Shown in pieces: positions 42,392 to 51,327 of a stretch of DNA of 64,000 nucleotides; positions within the stretch are counted from its first letter, which is position 1; each line of letters opens with the position of its first letter. The notes below the pieces were generated by a model. That model saw nothing but the letters and a program-made list of their open reading frames with translations, searched no databases and was not told the origin of the DNA. Source of the DNA: Aliamphritea ceti (GTDB lineage: Bacteria; Pseudomonadota; Gammaproteobacteria; Pseudomonadales; Balneatricaceae); the NCBI RefSeq assembly GCF_024347215.1, contig NZ_AP025282.1, positions 3,410,001 to 3,474,000 on the forward strand, given 5' to 3'. A program made the translations under genes and the position numbers.

Positions 42392-43636
42392 ATGCAGCGT
42401 TACTCGATCTTTAATCTGATTCGCCACGCCCTGGGTTATCACCGAGGCTGGCAAAGTAACTGGCGAACGCCCACGCCAAAAGATCATTACGACATCATCA
42501 TTGTTGGCGGTGGCGGCCACGGGCTCGCAACCGCTTACTATCTTGCAAAAAAACACGGTATTAACCGGGTTGCGGTAATCGAAAAAGGCTGGCTGGGTGG
42601 GGGTAATACCGGGCGTAATACCACCATCGTTCGCTCTAATTATCTCTATGACGAGTCTTCTGCCCTGTTCGAACATGCCATGAAACTTTGGGAAGGCCTT
42701 TCTCAGGAACTGAACTACAACGTGATGTTCTCACAACGGGGCCTGATGCATCTGGCGCACAACGAGCATGACCTCCATGAGATCACCCGCCGCTGCCATG
42801 CTATTCGGATGAACGGTATCGACTCCGAAATACTCACTCCACAGCAGATCAAACAGCAGGTACCTATGATCAATCTGGATGTCCGCTTTCCGGTTCTGGG
42901 CGCACTGTATCAGGGCCGTGCAGGCACTGCCCGACACGATGCAGTCGCCTGGGGCTATGCCCGTGGCGCCGATGATCTGGGCGTGGATATTATCCAGAAC
43001 TGCGAAGTACTCGGCTTTGATATACAGAACAATGAAGTCCGTGGCGTACACACCACACAGGGCCTAATCAGGGCCAGTAAAGTCGGTTGCGTAGCAGCAG
43101 GAAACTCCAGTGTTCTGGCGGCACAGGCTGGCCTGAAACTGCCACTGGAGTCAGCCACTTTGCAGGCGTTTGTTTCTGAACCGCTCAAACCTATGCTTAA
43201 TTCTGTGGTGACCTCTAACACCGTGCATTGTTACGTCAGCCAATCGGATAAAGGTGAGCTGGTCATTGGCGGCTCCTCTGATCCGTACAACAGCTATTCT
43301 CAACGGGGAGGCTTTGATCAGATCGAACATGTTGTTGGCCCAATGGCTGAACTGTATCCGATCATCAGCCGGCTCAAAATGATGCGCCAGTGGGGCGGCA
43401 CCGTTGACCTGGCTCCGGACCGTTCACCTATTTTAGGTGAATCCAGTATCCGTAATCTGTACTTCAATTGTGGCTGGGGGACCGGAGGCTTCAAAGCAAC
43501 GCCTGGCTCTGGGGATCTGTTCGCCGACTCACTGGCAAAAGACCGGATGCACCCGATTCTCAAGCCTTTCGGGCTGGAACGCTTTGCAAGCGGTGAACTC
43601 ATCGACGAAGGCGCTGCAGCGGGTGTTGCCCACTAG
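42392..43636 (+). CDS. soxB: Sarcosine oxidase beta subunit
   Basis: This is the 414-residue flavin-bearing beta subunit of heterotetrameric sarcosine oxidase, which turns sarcosine, oxygen and tetrahydrofolate into glycine, peroxide and methylene-tetrahydrofolate. The FAD motif is DIIIVGGGGHGLATAYYLAKKHG (about 34-56). The candidate covalent-FMN histidine is in TARHDAVAWGY (about 182). The region LYFNCGWGTGGFKATPGSG is typical of SoxB. The start is ATG at 42392, just after the dehydrogenase gene. The length is normal for SoxB. Confidence 0.96.
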   Translation: MQRYSIFNLIRHALGYHRGWQSNWRTPTPKDHYDIIIVGGGGHGLATAYYLAKKHGINRVAVIEKGWLGGGNTGRNTTIVRSNYLYDESSALFEHAMKLWEGLSQELNYNVMFSQRGLMHLAHNEHDLHEITRRCHAIRMNGIDSEILTPQQIKQQVPMINLDVRFPVLGALYQGRAGTARHDAVAWGYARGADDLGVDIIQNCEVLGFDIQNNEVRGVHTTQGLIRASKVGCVAAGNSSVLAAQAGLKLPLESATLQAFVSEPLKPMLNSVVTSNTVHCYVSQSDKGELVIGGSSDPYNSYSQRGGFDQIEHVVGPMAELYPIISRLKMMRQWGGTVDLAPDRSPILGESSIRNLYFNCGWGTGGFKATPGSGDLFADSLAKDRMHPILKPFGLERFASGELIDEGAAAGVAH

Positions 43637-43657
43637 CTGTACTCCAAGAGAACAACT

Positions 43658-43716
43658 CTTAAGGCAATTCTAAGGATTAACTTCTGGACAGCGCTTAAGA
43701 CAATTTTCAGGATAAA
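43658..43716 (+). repeat. Imperfect 23-nt direct repeat in the soxB-soxD spacer
   Basis: Bases 43658-43680 and 43694-43716 match at 19 of 23 positions (both read cttaag, n, caatt, ..., aggat). The second copy carries the AGGAT ribosome site of soxD, so the soxD leader appears to have been duplicated. Confidence 0.7.
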
Positions 43717-43718
43717 AA

Positions 43719-44000
43719 ATGCTATTAATTGAATGCCCCTGGTGTGGCCGCTGTGAACAGAGCGAATTTCATTACGGCGGAGAAGCCCACCTCACCCGCG
43801 CGACATCGGCGAGTGACAATACAGAGCTGACGGAATTTCTCTTCCTGCGCAATAACGTCCGTGGCGACACCGCTGAGCGCTGGTTCCATGCAACCGGTTG
43901 CCGCCGCTGGTTTAACGCCGTTCGTAACACCGTGGATGATCGTTTTATCTGCACCTATAAACCCGGTGATACAGCCACACAAGGAACTACCGATGCCTGA
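43719..44000 (+). CDS. soxD: Sarcosine oxidase delta subunit
   Basis: This 93-residue subunit of heterotetrameric sarcosine oxidase carries the zinc-binding cysteines at the start (MLLIECPWCG, Cys6 and Cys9) and the family segment RGDTAERWFHATGCRRWFNAVRNTVDD. It stabilises the alpha-beta-gamma assembly. The start is ATG at 43719. Its stop overlaps the soxA start (ATG at 43993), so translation is coupled. Confidence 0.95.
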   Translation: MLLIECPWCGRCEQSEFHYGGEAHLTRATSASDNTELTEFLFLRNNVRGDTAERWFHATGCRRWFNAVRNTVDDRFICTYKPGDTATQGTTDA

Positions 44001-47000
44001 CTCACTTAACCGCACCGGTCACGGTCTTAAGCCCGATGCAAAAACTGTCAACTTTCAGTTTAACGGCAAAAGTTGTCAAGCTCTGGAAGGCGATACCCTG
44101 GCTTCAGCTCTGTTAGCAAACGGTATACATTTTGTTGGCCGGAGCTTCAAATATCACCGTCCCCGGGGCATTTTCACCGCCGGCAGCGAAGAGCCTAACG
44201 CAATTGTACAAGTAGGCAGCGCTGGCTATGCAGAACCAAACGTCCGTGCCACTGAAGTCGAAGTCTATGAAGGTCTGGAAGCACGCAGCCAAAACTGCTG
44301 GCCCTCCCTGACGTTTGATCTGTTAGGTATGAATAGCCTGATCAGTCGTTTTATACCCGCGGGCTTTTACTACAAAACCTTTATGTGGCCGCGAAGCTTT
44401 TGGCTTAAATACGAGCACTTTATCCGACAGAGTGCCGGCATGGGCGAATGCCCTCAACAACCTGATGCAGAGCACTACGAAAAGCATCACCGCCATTGCG
44501 ATGTGTTAATTGCCGGTGCCGGACCCGCCGGATTAGCGGCGGCTCTGACAGCTGGCCGCAGCGGTGCCAGAGTTATTCTGGTAGATGAACACCCGCAAAC
44601 CGGCGGCCAACTTAACGACCGCGGTTTTAAGCAGGAGCAGCAAGACTGGCTACAGCAAACCACCGAAGCACTACAGGCACTGCCCAATGTAACCCTGATG
44701 CTACGTACTACACTGAGCGGTTATTATGATCACAACTACTGCACCCTACTGGAAAAAGTCAGTGACCATTTGCCCCCCGCTGAACGTCATGATTGTCGCC
44801 AGCGCTTATGGAAAATTCGCGCCGGCCAGGTGATCATTGCCAGCGGTGCTTTCGAACGGCCACTGGTCTTTGCAGACAATGACCGTCCGGGCGTCATGCT
44901 TGCAAGTGCGGTTCGCAGTTATATTAATCGTTACGGTACTTTGCCGGCACAGAAAATCTGCGTATTTACAAACAATGATTCAGCCTATCAGACAGCACTG
45001 GATGCCCATCAGGCCGGTGCACAAGTACAGATTATAGATCTGCGCCAACAACCCACAGAGCTTTCCCCTGACAGCCTGCCCGGCCAGGCTCAAACAGCAG
45101 GTATTACCATTCACTGGAACAGTGCAGTGACTGCGGTACAGGGCAAAACCCAGGTAAATGCCGTCACTATTCACCAATTAACCGCTGATGGTGAAAGTAT
45201 TCAGGGAGTCGCTACTAAGCTGAACTGCCAGTGCATCGCAGCATCCGGCGGCTGGACACCTAATGTCAGCCTGTTCAGCCAGGCCAGAGGCAAGCTGAAA
45301 TTTGATGACAAACAGCAGCATTTTGTACCCGACAGCGGCGTTGCCATTAATCCCAATATCAGTGCCGGTGCCTGCAATGGCCGTTATGACCTGGAAGGTT
45401 GTATCAGTGAAGGGAAAGCTGCCGCTCAAAAAGCACTGATTGCACTGCAGATAACTGTCACCGAAAGCAGTACCAAAACACAGCTAAACAGCATTGAAGA
45501 TCAGCCGGCACATCTTGCCCCACGCACCCTCTGGGCAGTACCCTGTGACCACCCTATTGGCGAAGGGCCCAAAAAACATTTCCACGAATTACAAAACGAC
45601 TCGACCGCAGGAGATATCGCACTCGCAGCCCGTGAAGGTTTTCATTCAGTGGAACATCTGAAGCGATATACAACCACCGGCATGGGGACCGACCAGGGCA
45701 AAACCTCAAATGTAAACGCCCTCGCGCTCATGGCCGAATACCGCCGCCTGCCCATCGCATCCGTCGGGACCACCCGCTTCCGTCAGCCTTATACGCCGGT
45801 GACTTTTGGCGCCATCGCCGGACGGGATCTGAAAAACCTGTTTGCACCCAAGCGTCATACCAACATCCAGCCGTGGCATGATCAGCATGGTGCAGTAATG
45901 GAAGATGCTGGCGGCTGGCGCCGACCCCGCTACTATCAGCAACATCCCGGCGAAACTATGCATCAGGCGGTACAAAGAGAATGCACCCAGGTACGCAAAA
46001 CCGCCGGTATGGTAGATGCATCTACGTTGGGGAAAATTGGTATTCAGGGTAAAGACGCTGCTGAATTCCTCGAGCGGATTTACACCAACCGCTGGCATAC
46101 TCTGAAAACAGGCCAATGCCGCTATGGTCTGATGCTAAACGAGCAAGGCATGGTTATTGATGACGGTGTCACCAGCAAAATAGCCGAACACCATTTCCAT
46201 ATGACTACTACGACCGGCGGTGCTGCCCGTGTATATCAGATTCTGGAAGATTATCGACAAACTGAATGGCCGGAGCTGGATGTATATCTAACCTCAGTTA
46301 CCGAGCAATGGAGTGTTATCAGCCTCAGCGGCCCTCAGGCCGAAGCAATGTTGCAACCGCTGACGGATCAGCCAATTAACGCAACTGCATTTCCGGATAT
46401 GAGTTGGCAGACAATCGACATTGCTGGTGTAACATCACGGGTATTCCGGATCAGTTTTAGTGGCGAACCCGGCTATGAGATCAACGTCCCTGCCCGCTAC
46501 GGAAAATATATCTGGGAACGCCTCTGGCAACAGGGAAAAAGCGTTAATTGCGTTGCATACGGTACTGAAAGCATCCATTTACTGCGGGCAGAAATGGGCT
46601 TCATCATCGTCGGTCAAGACAGTGATGGCACCCACACGCCAATGGACTTAGGCATGCAATGGATAGTGGCTTCTGACAAAGCAGACTTTGTAGGCAAACG
46701 CGGCCTGCAACGCAGTGTCTTCAGCCAGACTAACCGTAAACAACTAGTAGGCCTCATACCAAAGAACAGCACAGTTACACTGCCGGAAGGTGCCCAGGTA
46801 GTATTGCCCGGTGCTACTCAGGGCCAGGACAAAGGCATTGGTCACGTTACATCCAGCTATTTTAGCCCGACCATCGAATCCGGTTTCGCCATGGCAATGG
46901 TCAGCGGTGGCAAACAGCGTAAAGGGGAAGGTCTGGAAGTCATGTTACTCAGTGGTGAAACTGTCCCGGTTACTGTTACCTGTACCCGCTTTCTGGAAGC

Positions 47001-47034
47001 ATTTAACCAGCAAAACCAACAGGAGGCTTCATGA
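43993..47034 (+). CDS. soxA: Sarcosine oxidase alpha subunit
   Basis: This is the 1013-residue alpha subunit of heterotetrameric sarcosine oxidase. It has an N-terminal ferredoxin-like domain (about 15-110), an NAD-binding Rossmann region with DVLIAGAGPAGLAAALTAGRSGA (about 168-190), and a C-terminal GcvT-type folate domain (about 620-1005). It binds NAD and passes formaldehyde to folate in the C-terminal part. The ATG at 43993 (MPDSLNRTG) was chosen over an in-frame ATG at 43861, which would lie inside soxD. Its end overlaps soxG by four bases. Confidence 0.96.
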   Translation: MPDSLNRTGHGLKPDAKTVNFQFNGKSCQALEGDTLASALLANGIHFVGRSFKYHRPRGIFTAGSEEPNAIVQVGSAGYAEPNVRATEVEVYEGLEARSQNCWPSLTFDLLGMNSLISRFIPAGFYYKTFMWPRSFWLKYEHFIRQSAGMGECPQQPDAEHYEKHHRHCDVLIAGAGPAGLAAALTAGRSGARVILVDEHPQTGGQLNDRGFKQEQQDWLQQTTEALQALPNVTLMLRTTLSGYYDHNYCTLLEKVSDHLPPAERHDCRQRLWKIRAGQVIIASGAFERPLVFADNDRPGVMLASAVRSYINRYGTLPAQKICVFTNNDSAYQTALDAHQAGAQVQIIDLRQQPTELSPDSLPGQAQTAGITIHWNSAVTAVQGKTQVNAVTIHQLTADGESIQGVATKLNCQCIAASGGWTPNVSLFSQARGKLKFDDKQQHFVPDSGVAINPNISAGACNGRYDLEGCISEGKAAAQKALIALQITVTESSTKTQLNSIEDQPAHLAPRTLWAVPCDHPIGEGPKKHFHELQNDSTAGDIALAAREGFHSVEHLKRYTTTGMGTDQGKTSNVNALALMAEYRRLPIASVGTTRFRQPYTPVTFGAIAGRDLKNLFAPKRHTNIQPWHDQHGAVMEDAGGWRRPRYYQQHPGETMHQAVQRECTQVRKTAGMVDASTLGKIGIQGKDAAEFLERIYTNRWHTLKTGQCRYGLMLNEQGMVIDDGVTSKIAEHHFHMTTTTGGAARVYQILEDYRQTEWPELDVYLTSVTEQWSVISLSGPQAEAMLQPLTDQPINATAFPDMSWQTIDIAGVTSRVFRISFSGEPGYEINVPARYGKYIWERLWQQGKSVNCVAYGTESIHLLRAEMGFIIVGQDSDGTHTPMDLGMQWIVASDKADFVGKRGLQRSVFSQTNRKQLVGLIPKNSTVTLPEGAQVVLPGATQGQDKGIGHVTSSYFSPTIESGFAMAMVSGGKQRKGEGLEVMLLSGETVPVTVTCTRFLEAFNQQNQQEAS

Positions 47035-47567
47035 ACGCAGTCGATCAATCACTGCCTCTGGCGAACTTTCCTTTGCAGGATAAAGCGCCACTGAGCAACT
47101 TATCGGTTTCATTAAGCCCACTGCCGCCCTGCAGTAAGCTCATTCTGCGTGGTAATTTCGATGCCCCTGAGTGGCCAGCTGCCAAACAATTTAAAGCAGC
47201 AGCAACCAGCCAAAGCCATGCTTACTGGCTGGGCCCGGATGAACAACTCATCACCGCCCCTGACGACACTATTGAAGCGCTTCAGCAGCATTATGCTGAC
47301 TATGTTCAGGTAGATGTCAGTGACTATTACCAGCAGCTGTTACTGGCCGATAGCCATGATCAAAACTCAGCTGCCATCCAGCATATTCTTGGGCAACTGT
47401 TTCATCTTGATTTTGATGCCTTTGCCGTTGGGCAATGTCAGCAGACTCAGTGTGGTCAGACCACAGTGCTTATTGCCCGGCAGGATAATGGTTATCTTAT
47501 TCAGTATCGGGCCAGTTATGGGGATTATTTGTGGGAGTATTTTGAACGACTAATGCAGGCTACATAG
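47031..47567 (+). CDS. soxG: Sarcosine oxidase gamma subunit
   Basis: This 178-residue subunit is the shortest member of the SoxBDAG complex and shares the GcvT-like fold. Visible features are LPPCSKLILRG, AYWLGPDEQLI and DVSDYYQQLLLADSHDQN. The start is ATG at 47031, overlapping soxA by ATGA. It ends the operon. The usual downstream folate genes (purU, folD, glyA) are not in the window. Confidence 0.92.
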   Translation: MNAVDQSLPLANFPLQDKAPLSNLSVSLSPLPPCSKLILRGNFDAPEWPAAKQFKAAATSQSHAYWLGPDEQLITAPDDTIEALQQHYADYVQVDVSDYYQQLLLADSHDQNSAAIQHILGQLFHLDFDAFAVGQCQQTQCGQTTVLIARQDNGYLIQYRASYGDYLWEYFERLMQAT

Positions 47568-48164
47568 CCTGCATTCATTGTTTTAATGTTCGTTGAAGCG
47601 GGGTTTTGGTGCGCTGATTTATTAGCATAGCGGCGGATAGTCTGATGACCTTTTCGCTATCGCGAGTCAAGACTTTTGGAACCGCGCAAAAGTCTTAACA
47701 ATCTAAACGCGGCCCAATGCTTGTCCGGCTTCACCGCATACCTTGCGCGTTTCGCGTTTGAATGGCGTTACAAAAACTCGACCGCTACGCGCTCTCAAAC
47801 AGTTTGTAACGCTGATCATTAAAACACTGCAATGCTCAGCGGCGCATAAGGGAAATAGGGTGCGAACTTCGAGCTCACCAATCTTATTAAGACCTAATCC
47901 TGAGATTTTTAGTTTTTTAATTGCTCTGTAAACGGCCTTGTTGTTCGCTGCAGCCCGTTTGCAAATCTAACATCCCAAATCAATTGGATTACATTTCCCC
48001 CGGAAGAGATCTTAATCCCCAGGGCAAAAACAAAAAACAGTTATTAACTAACTTTAATAACCATTCATCCAAGATTTCAAATACTCTTCGAGAGAAGACA
48101 TCAGATTATGCTCTTACCTAAATCAAAATTTCTCAGGATCATTCGTAACTACTGTACCTATGAC
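47568..48164. other. Non-coding region with perfect inverted repeats
   Basis: No gene is seen in these 597 bases. A perfect 10-bp stem (aagacttttg / caaaagtctt, 47669-47696, 8-base loop) and a perfect 10-bp pair (gcgttacaaa at 47765-47774 / tttgtaacgc at 47813-47822) are present. Weaker cgctga/tcagcg pairing surrounds the second. The segment 47600-47880 is GC-richer than what follows. No T-run follows the first stem. It could be a structured RNA, a REP/MITE-like element or a degraded mobile piece. Confidence 0.55.
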
Positions 48165-48506
48165 TTAACTACGCGATTGACGTTTATTGAAAACAAATGA
48201 GTATAAGTCTTTCCAAAAATACATTCCGACTAATGTTCCTGGTAGAATCAGGTAATATTCAAAGCTCTTAAATACGAAATAAAAAATACAACAGGTCGAA
48301 GCAAATCCTAAAAAAACAAAAGTATAATTCTTTAACAAGTATCTTTTAAGCTCTATCCGGTTAACTAGTTTTTCTTTATAAATTATATGAGAAAAACTAA
48401 AAATCAGTATAACGCCCCATAACCAAATATTTCCTTGATATACAAATAGCAAAAGCAATGTATAAAGCGATACTAAAACAAGTGAATATAATTGTATTCT
48501 GATCAT
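48165..48506 (-). CDS. Hypothetical small multi-helix membrane protein
   Basis: I do not recognise this 113-residue protein. It is hydrophobic with three or four predicted helices (about 5-24, 28-42, 63-82, 86-102), a basic loop (YKEKLVNRIELKRYLLKN) and a basic C-terminus. The gene is AT-rich and isolated, suggesting acquired DNA. The start is ATG at 48506. Nothing in the context tells its role. Confidence 0.55.
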   Translation of the reverse strand: MIRIQLYSLVLVSLYTLLLLFVYQGNIWLWGVILIFSFSHIIYKEKLVNRIELKRYLLKNYTFVFLGFASTCCIFYFVFKSFEYYLILPGTLVGMYFWKDLYSFVFNKRQSRS

Positions 48507-48645
48507 ATTAAGAAAGTATCCTTACCTCGAGTAACAGCCATGAAAATAATTTCCGTGACATGAAAGCCACCTGTTACATCCTTTAAATTAACAAGTTTGA
48601 TACGCAAAACATCTTGATAAATCCGACTTAACAGTCAAACTGTAT

Positions 48646-49068
48646 TCAGCTTACTACCCAAAAAACCACCCAATATCTCACCAACTTCCCCAAAAAAATC
48701 AGCAAAACCGACAACAGCACCGGCAACTTCAACCACCCCGCCAACAGGCACAAAGGATCACCAATCACCGGCACCCAGGAAAGCAATAAACTCCAGGCAC
48801 CATAACGTTGCACATAAGCCATCGCCCGCTGATGTTTCTTACTGTCTGCTTTAAAAGGATTCTTTATCCACCAGCCAAGGGCAAAAGTCACACCTCCCCC
48901 TAAGCCATTGCCTAATGTTGCCACTAATAACAATAACCACACCGGATAGGTTGCAGTATTCACCAGATAACCTAAGACAACTTCCGAACCGCCGGGAAGC
49001 AATGTTGAAGAGATAAAACTGCTGGCAAACAGCCCCCAGAGATCGAGGCTGTCAGTAAAGGATGTCAT
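48646..49068 (-). CDS. yqaA: YqaA/DedA-like small membrane protein
   Basis: This 140-residue membrane protein resembles YqaA, a short relative of the DedA/SNARE-associated family. Features are the N-terminal LFASSFISSTLLPGGSEVVLGYLV, the NGLGGGVTFALGWWI segment and SWVPVIGDPLCLLAGWLKL. The ATG at 49068 was chosen because it overlaps the recQ stop by ATGA; a longer start at 49101 lies inside recQ. DedA relatives act in lipid flipping and membrane homeostasis. Coupling to recQ is probably only genomic. Confidence 0.9.
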   Translation of the reverse strand: MTSFTDSLDLWGLFASSFISSTLLPGGSEVVLGYLVNTATYPVWLLLLVATLGNGLGGGVTFALGWWIKNPFKADSKKHQRAMAYVQRYGAWSLLLSWVPVIGDPLCLLAGWLKLPVLLSVLLIFLGKLVRYWVVFWVVS

Positions 49069-51200
49069 GCAGGGGTAGCCTGCATTGATGCTCTGACACA
49101 ACGCAGAATATGGTATTCATAGGCGCCACCCAAAGCCTCAAATACAGGCTTTAAAGCAACTCCGGTTGCCTGTTCATGCTCAATAATCACTTGTTGAATA
49201 TTGGTCAGCTCAGCGCTGTTAATTTCAACCACTGACTCTAGATCAAGCAAACCTTTAGTTATTCCCAACGCTAAATGATGGTAAATAACTTTTACCGATA
49301 AATGCTGTTGACGGGCAACCTGCTCAACCGTCATACCAGCTTTGTATAAAGTTACCGACTCTTGCGCCTGTAAGTCACCATCAGCATGTTCTTGTTGGCT
49401 ACTTTCGTATTCATGAATAACCGACAGAAAGTCATCACCATAGAGGGCAAGTTTCTTATCACCTATACCGCTCAAACGTCCCATTTGTTGCTGGGTCTGA
49501 GGGCGGTACATCACCATTTCCATCAGCGTTGCATCATGGAAAATTACGTACGGTGGTACATCCTGTTCTTTAGACAGCTGCATACGTAACTCACGTAAGG
49601 CCGTCCATAATCCATGATCTTCAGCTTCCAGTTGCTGCTGTGGATCTTTACGCTTACCCAGGCTCTCGTGTTTACGTTTATCCTGCCGCAGTTGAATCTG
49701 TTCTTCGCCCCGCAGCAAGTTCCGGCAGGTTTCGGTAAGGTGCAACACCCCGTGGCTGTCTGCCAGTACGCCAAGATAACCGCGCGCAACTAACTGACGA
49801 AATACCGAACGCCACTGCTGTACATTCAGTTCCTTACCAATACCAAAGGTAGATAAACTCTGATGATTACTGCTTTGGATTCGCTCATTTAACTTCCCCA
49901 GCAAAACATCAATCACATAGCCAACACCGTAACGCTGACCTGTGCGGTAAACCGTCGACAATGCTTTGCGCGCAGCTTCTGTTCCGTCCCATACTGGTAC
50001 GGGTTCCAGACAGGTATCACAATTACCGCATTCATCTTTGGCGTCATCATCAAAATACTGCAACAGTGCCTGACGCCGACAAGTGGTTATTTCACAAAGC
50101 CCCAGCATTGATTCCAGTTTTTGCCGCTCAATGCTTTTATGCATCTCGCTGCCTTGCGAACTTTCCAGCATCTGCCGGAGGAAAATCACATCCTGTAAGC
50201 CATATACCATCCAGGCATCTGCCGCTAAGCCATCACGGCCAGCACGGCCAGTTTCCTGATAATAGGCTTCGATGCTTTTGGGCAAATCAAGGTGAGCAAC
50301 AAAACGTACATTCGGCTTATCAATACCCATGCCAAATGCAACGGTTGCTACCATAATGATGTTTTCTTCGGTGAGGAAACGATGCTGCCGCTGGCTACGT
50401 ACATCTGAAGCTAACCCGGCATGGTAAGCCAGCGCATTAAAGCCCTGCTCTCTTAGCCATGCAGCGGTGTCATCTACCTTTTTACGGGACAGGCAATAAA
50501 CAATACCTGAGCTTTTTACATGCTCAGCTTTGATAAACTTCAACAGCTGCTGCTTCGCCTGCTGCTTCTGGCCAATGCGATAACGTATATTCGGCCGGTC
50601 AAACCCCTGAACAAAGACCCTGGCGTTTACCAACCCCAGCCGGTCAACAATCTCTTCCCGGGTACGGGTATCTGCGGTTGCTGTTAAGGCAATCCGCGGC
50701 ACTTCCGGAAACATTTCCTGTAAACGGCCAAGCTGAAGATATTCAGGCCGGAAGTCATGCCCCCACTGGGAAACACAATGCGCTTCATCAATAGCAAACA
50801 GCGCCAACTGACATTCCCGTAAAAGCTGTAAGGTACGGGGCTGCAATAAACGTTCTGGAGCAATATAGAGAAGATCAAGATTACCGATGCGTAAATTATG
50901 TTCGGTTTCCTGAATCAGAGAAAAGTCTAACGAGGAATTCAGACAACCGGCCCGTAAGCCAAGCTGCGATAATGCCGACACCTGATCCTGCATTAAAGCA
51001 ATCAATGGCGAAACGACAATAGCAACGCCCGGTCGGATCAGACCTGGCAACTGATAACACAGGGATTTTCCCCCGCCAGTCGGCATCACGACTAGCACAT
51101 CCTGACCATTTAAAACGGTCTCAATCACTTCGTCCTGTGGCGGGCGAAACTGATCGTATCCGAAAACGTGCTTTAAAATATGCTGGGCTTGCTCAATCAT
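49065..51200 (-). CDS. recQ: ATP-dependent DNA helicase RecQ
   Basis: This is a 3'-5' DNA helicase of recombination and repair, 711 residues. The helicase core (about 10-340) has Walker A MPTGGGKSLCYQLP (about 39-52) and the DEAH box with its aromatic-rich loop (IDEAHCVSQWGHDFRPEY, near 137). The zinc-binding RQC region shows CEITTCRRQAL and ECGNCDTC, followed by the winged helix and an HRDC domain. About 100 residues more than E. coli RecQ form a C-terminal helix-turn-helix extension (VTLYKAGMTVEQVARQQHLS), as in some Pseudomonas and Gram-positive relatives. The start is ATG at 51200; yqaA overlaps its end. Confidence 0.96.
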   Translation of the reverse strand: MIEQAQHILKHVFGYDQFRPPQDEVIETVLNGQDVLVVMPTGGGKSLCYQLPGLIRPGVAIVVSPLIALMQDQVSALSQLGLRAGCLNSSLDFSLIQETEHNLRIGNLDLLYIAPERLLQPRTLQLLRECQLALFAIDEAHCVSQWGHDFRPEYLQLGRLQEMFPEVPRIALTATADTRTREEIVDRLGLVNARVFVQGFDRPNIRYRIGQKQQAKQQLLKFIKAEHVKSSGIVYCLSRKKVDDTAAWLREQGFNALAYHAGLASDVRSQRQHRFLTEENIIMVATVAFGMGIDKPNVRFVAHLDLPKSIEAYYQETGRAGRDGLAADAWMVYGLQDVIFLRQMLESSQGSEMHKSIERQKLESMLGLCEITTCRRQALLQYFDDDAKDECGNCDTCLEPVPVWDGTEAARKALSTVYRTGQRYGVGYVIDVLLGKLNERIQSSNHQSLSTFGIGKELNVQQWRSVFRQLVARGYLGVLADSHGVLHLTETCRNLLRGEEQIQLRQDKRKHESLGKRKDPQQQLEAEDHGLWTALRELRMQLSKEQDVPPYVIFHDATLMEMVMYRPQTQQQMGRLSGIGDKKLALYGDDFLSVIHEYESSQQEHADGDLQAQESVTLYKAGMTVEQVARQQHLSVKVIYHHLALGITKGLLDLESVVEINSAELTNIQQVIIEHEQATGVALKPVFEALGGAYEYHILRCVRASMQATPA

Positions 51201-51327
51201 GGCGGGGATTATCCTTAATCCAGATCAGGGTGTCACCCGATATTCAAACTAAGTTAGATAAAGACTACGCATTTACCGCCAATCACTGGTAAAATCGCGG
51301 CTTCACGAAACTTAGCGGATATTCACT

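Noticed and set aside
43861..43993. Longer N-terminus for the sarcosine oxidase alpha subunit
   Set aside because: The extra 44 codons lie inside soxD in another frame; the ATG at 43993 matches the family start and overlaps the soxD stop.
42392..47567. Sulfur-oxidation (Sox) gene cluster
   Set aside because: The sox symbols here refer to sarcosine oxidase; the proteins carry flavin and folate domains, not the thiosulfate-oxidising SoxXYZAB proteins.
47600..47900. Integron attC site or transposon end
   Set aside because: No core sites of the GTTRRRY type, no integrase or transposase and no target duplication were seen; the inverted repeats alone are not enough.
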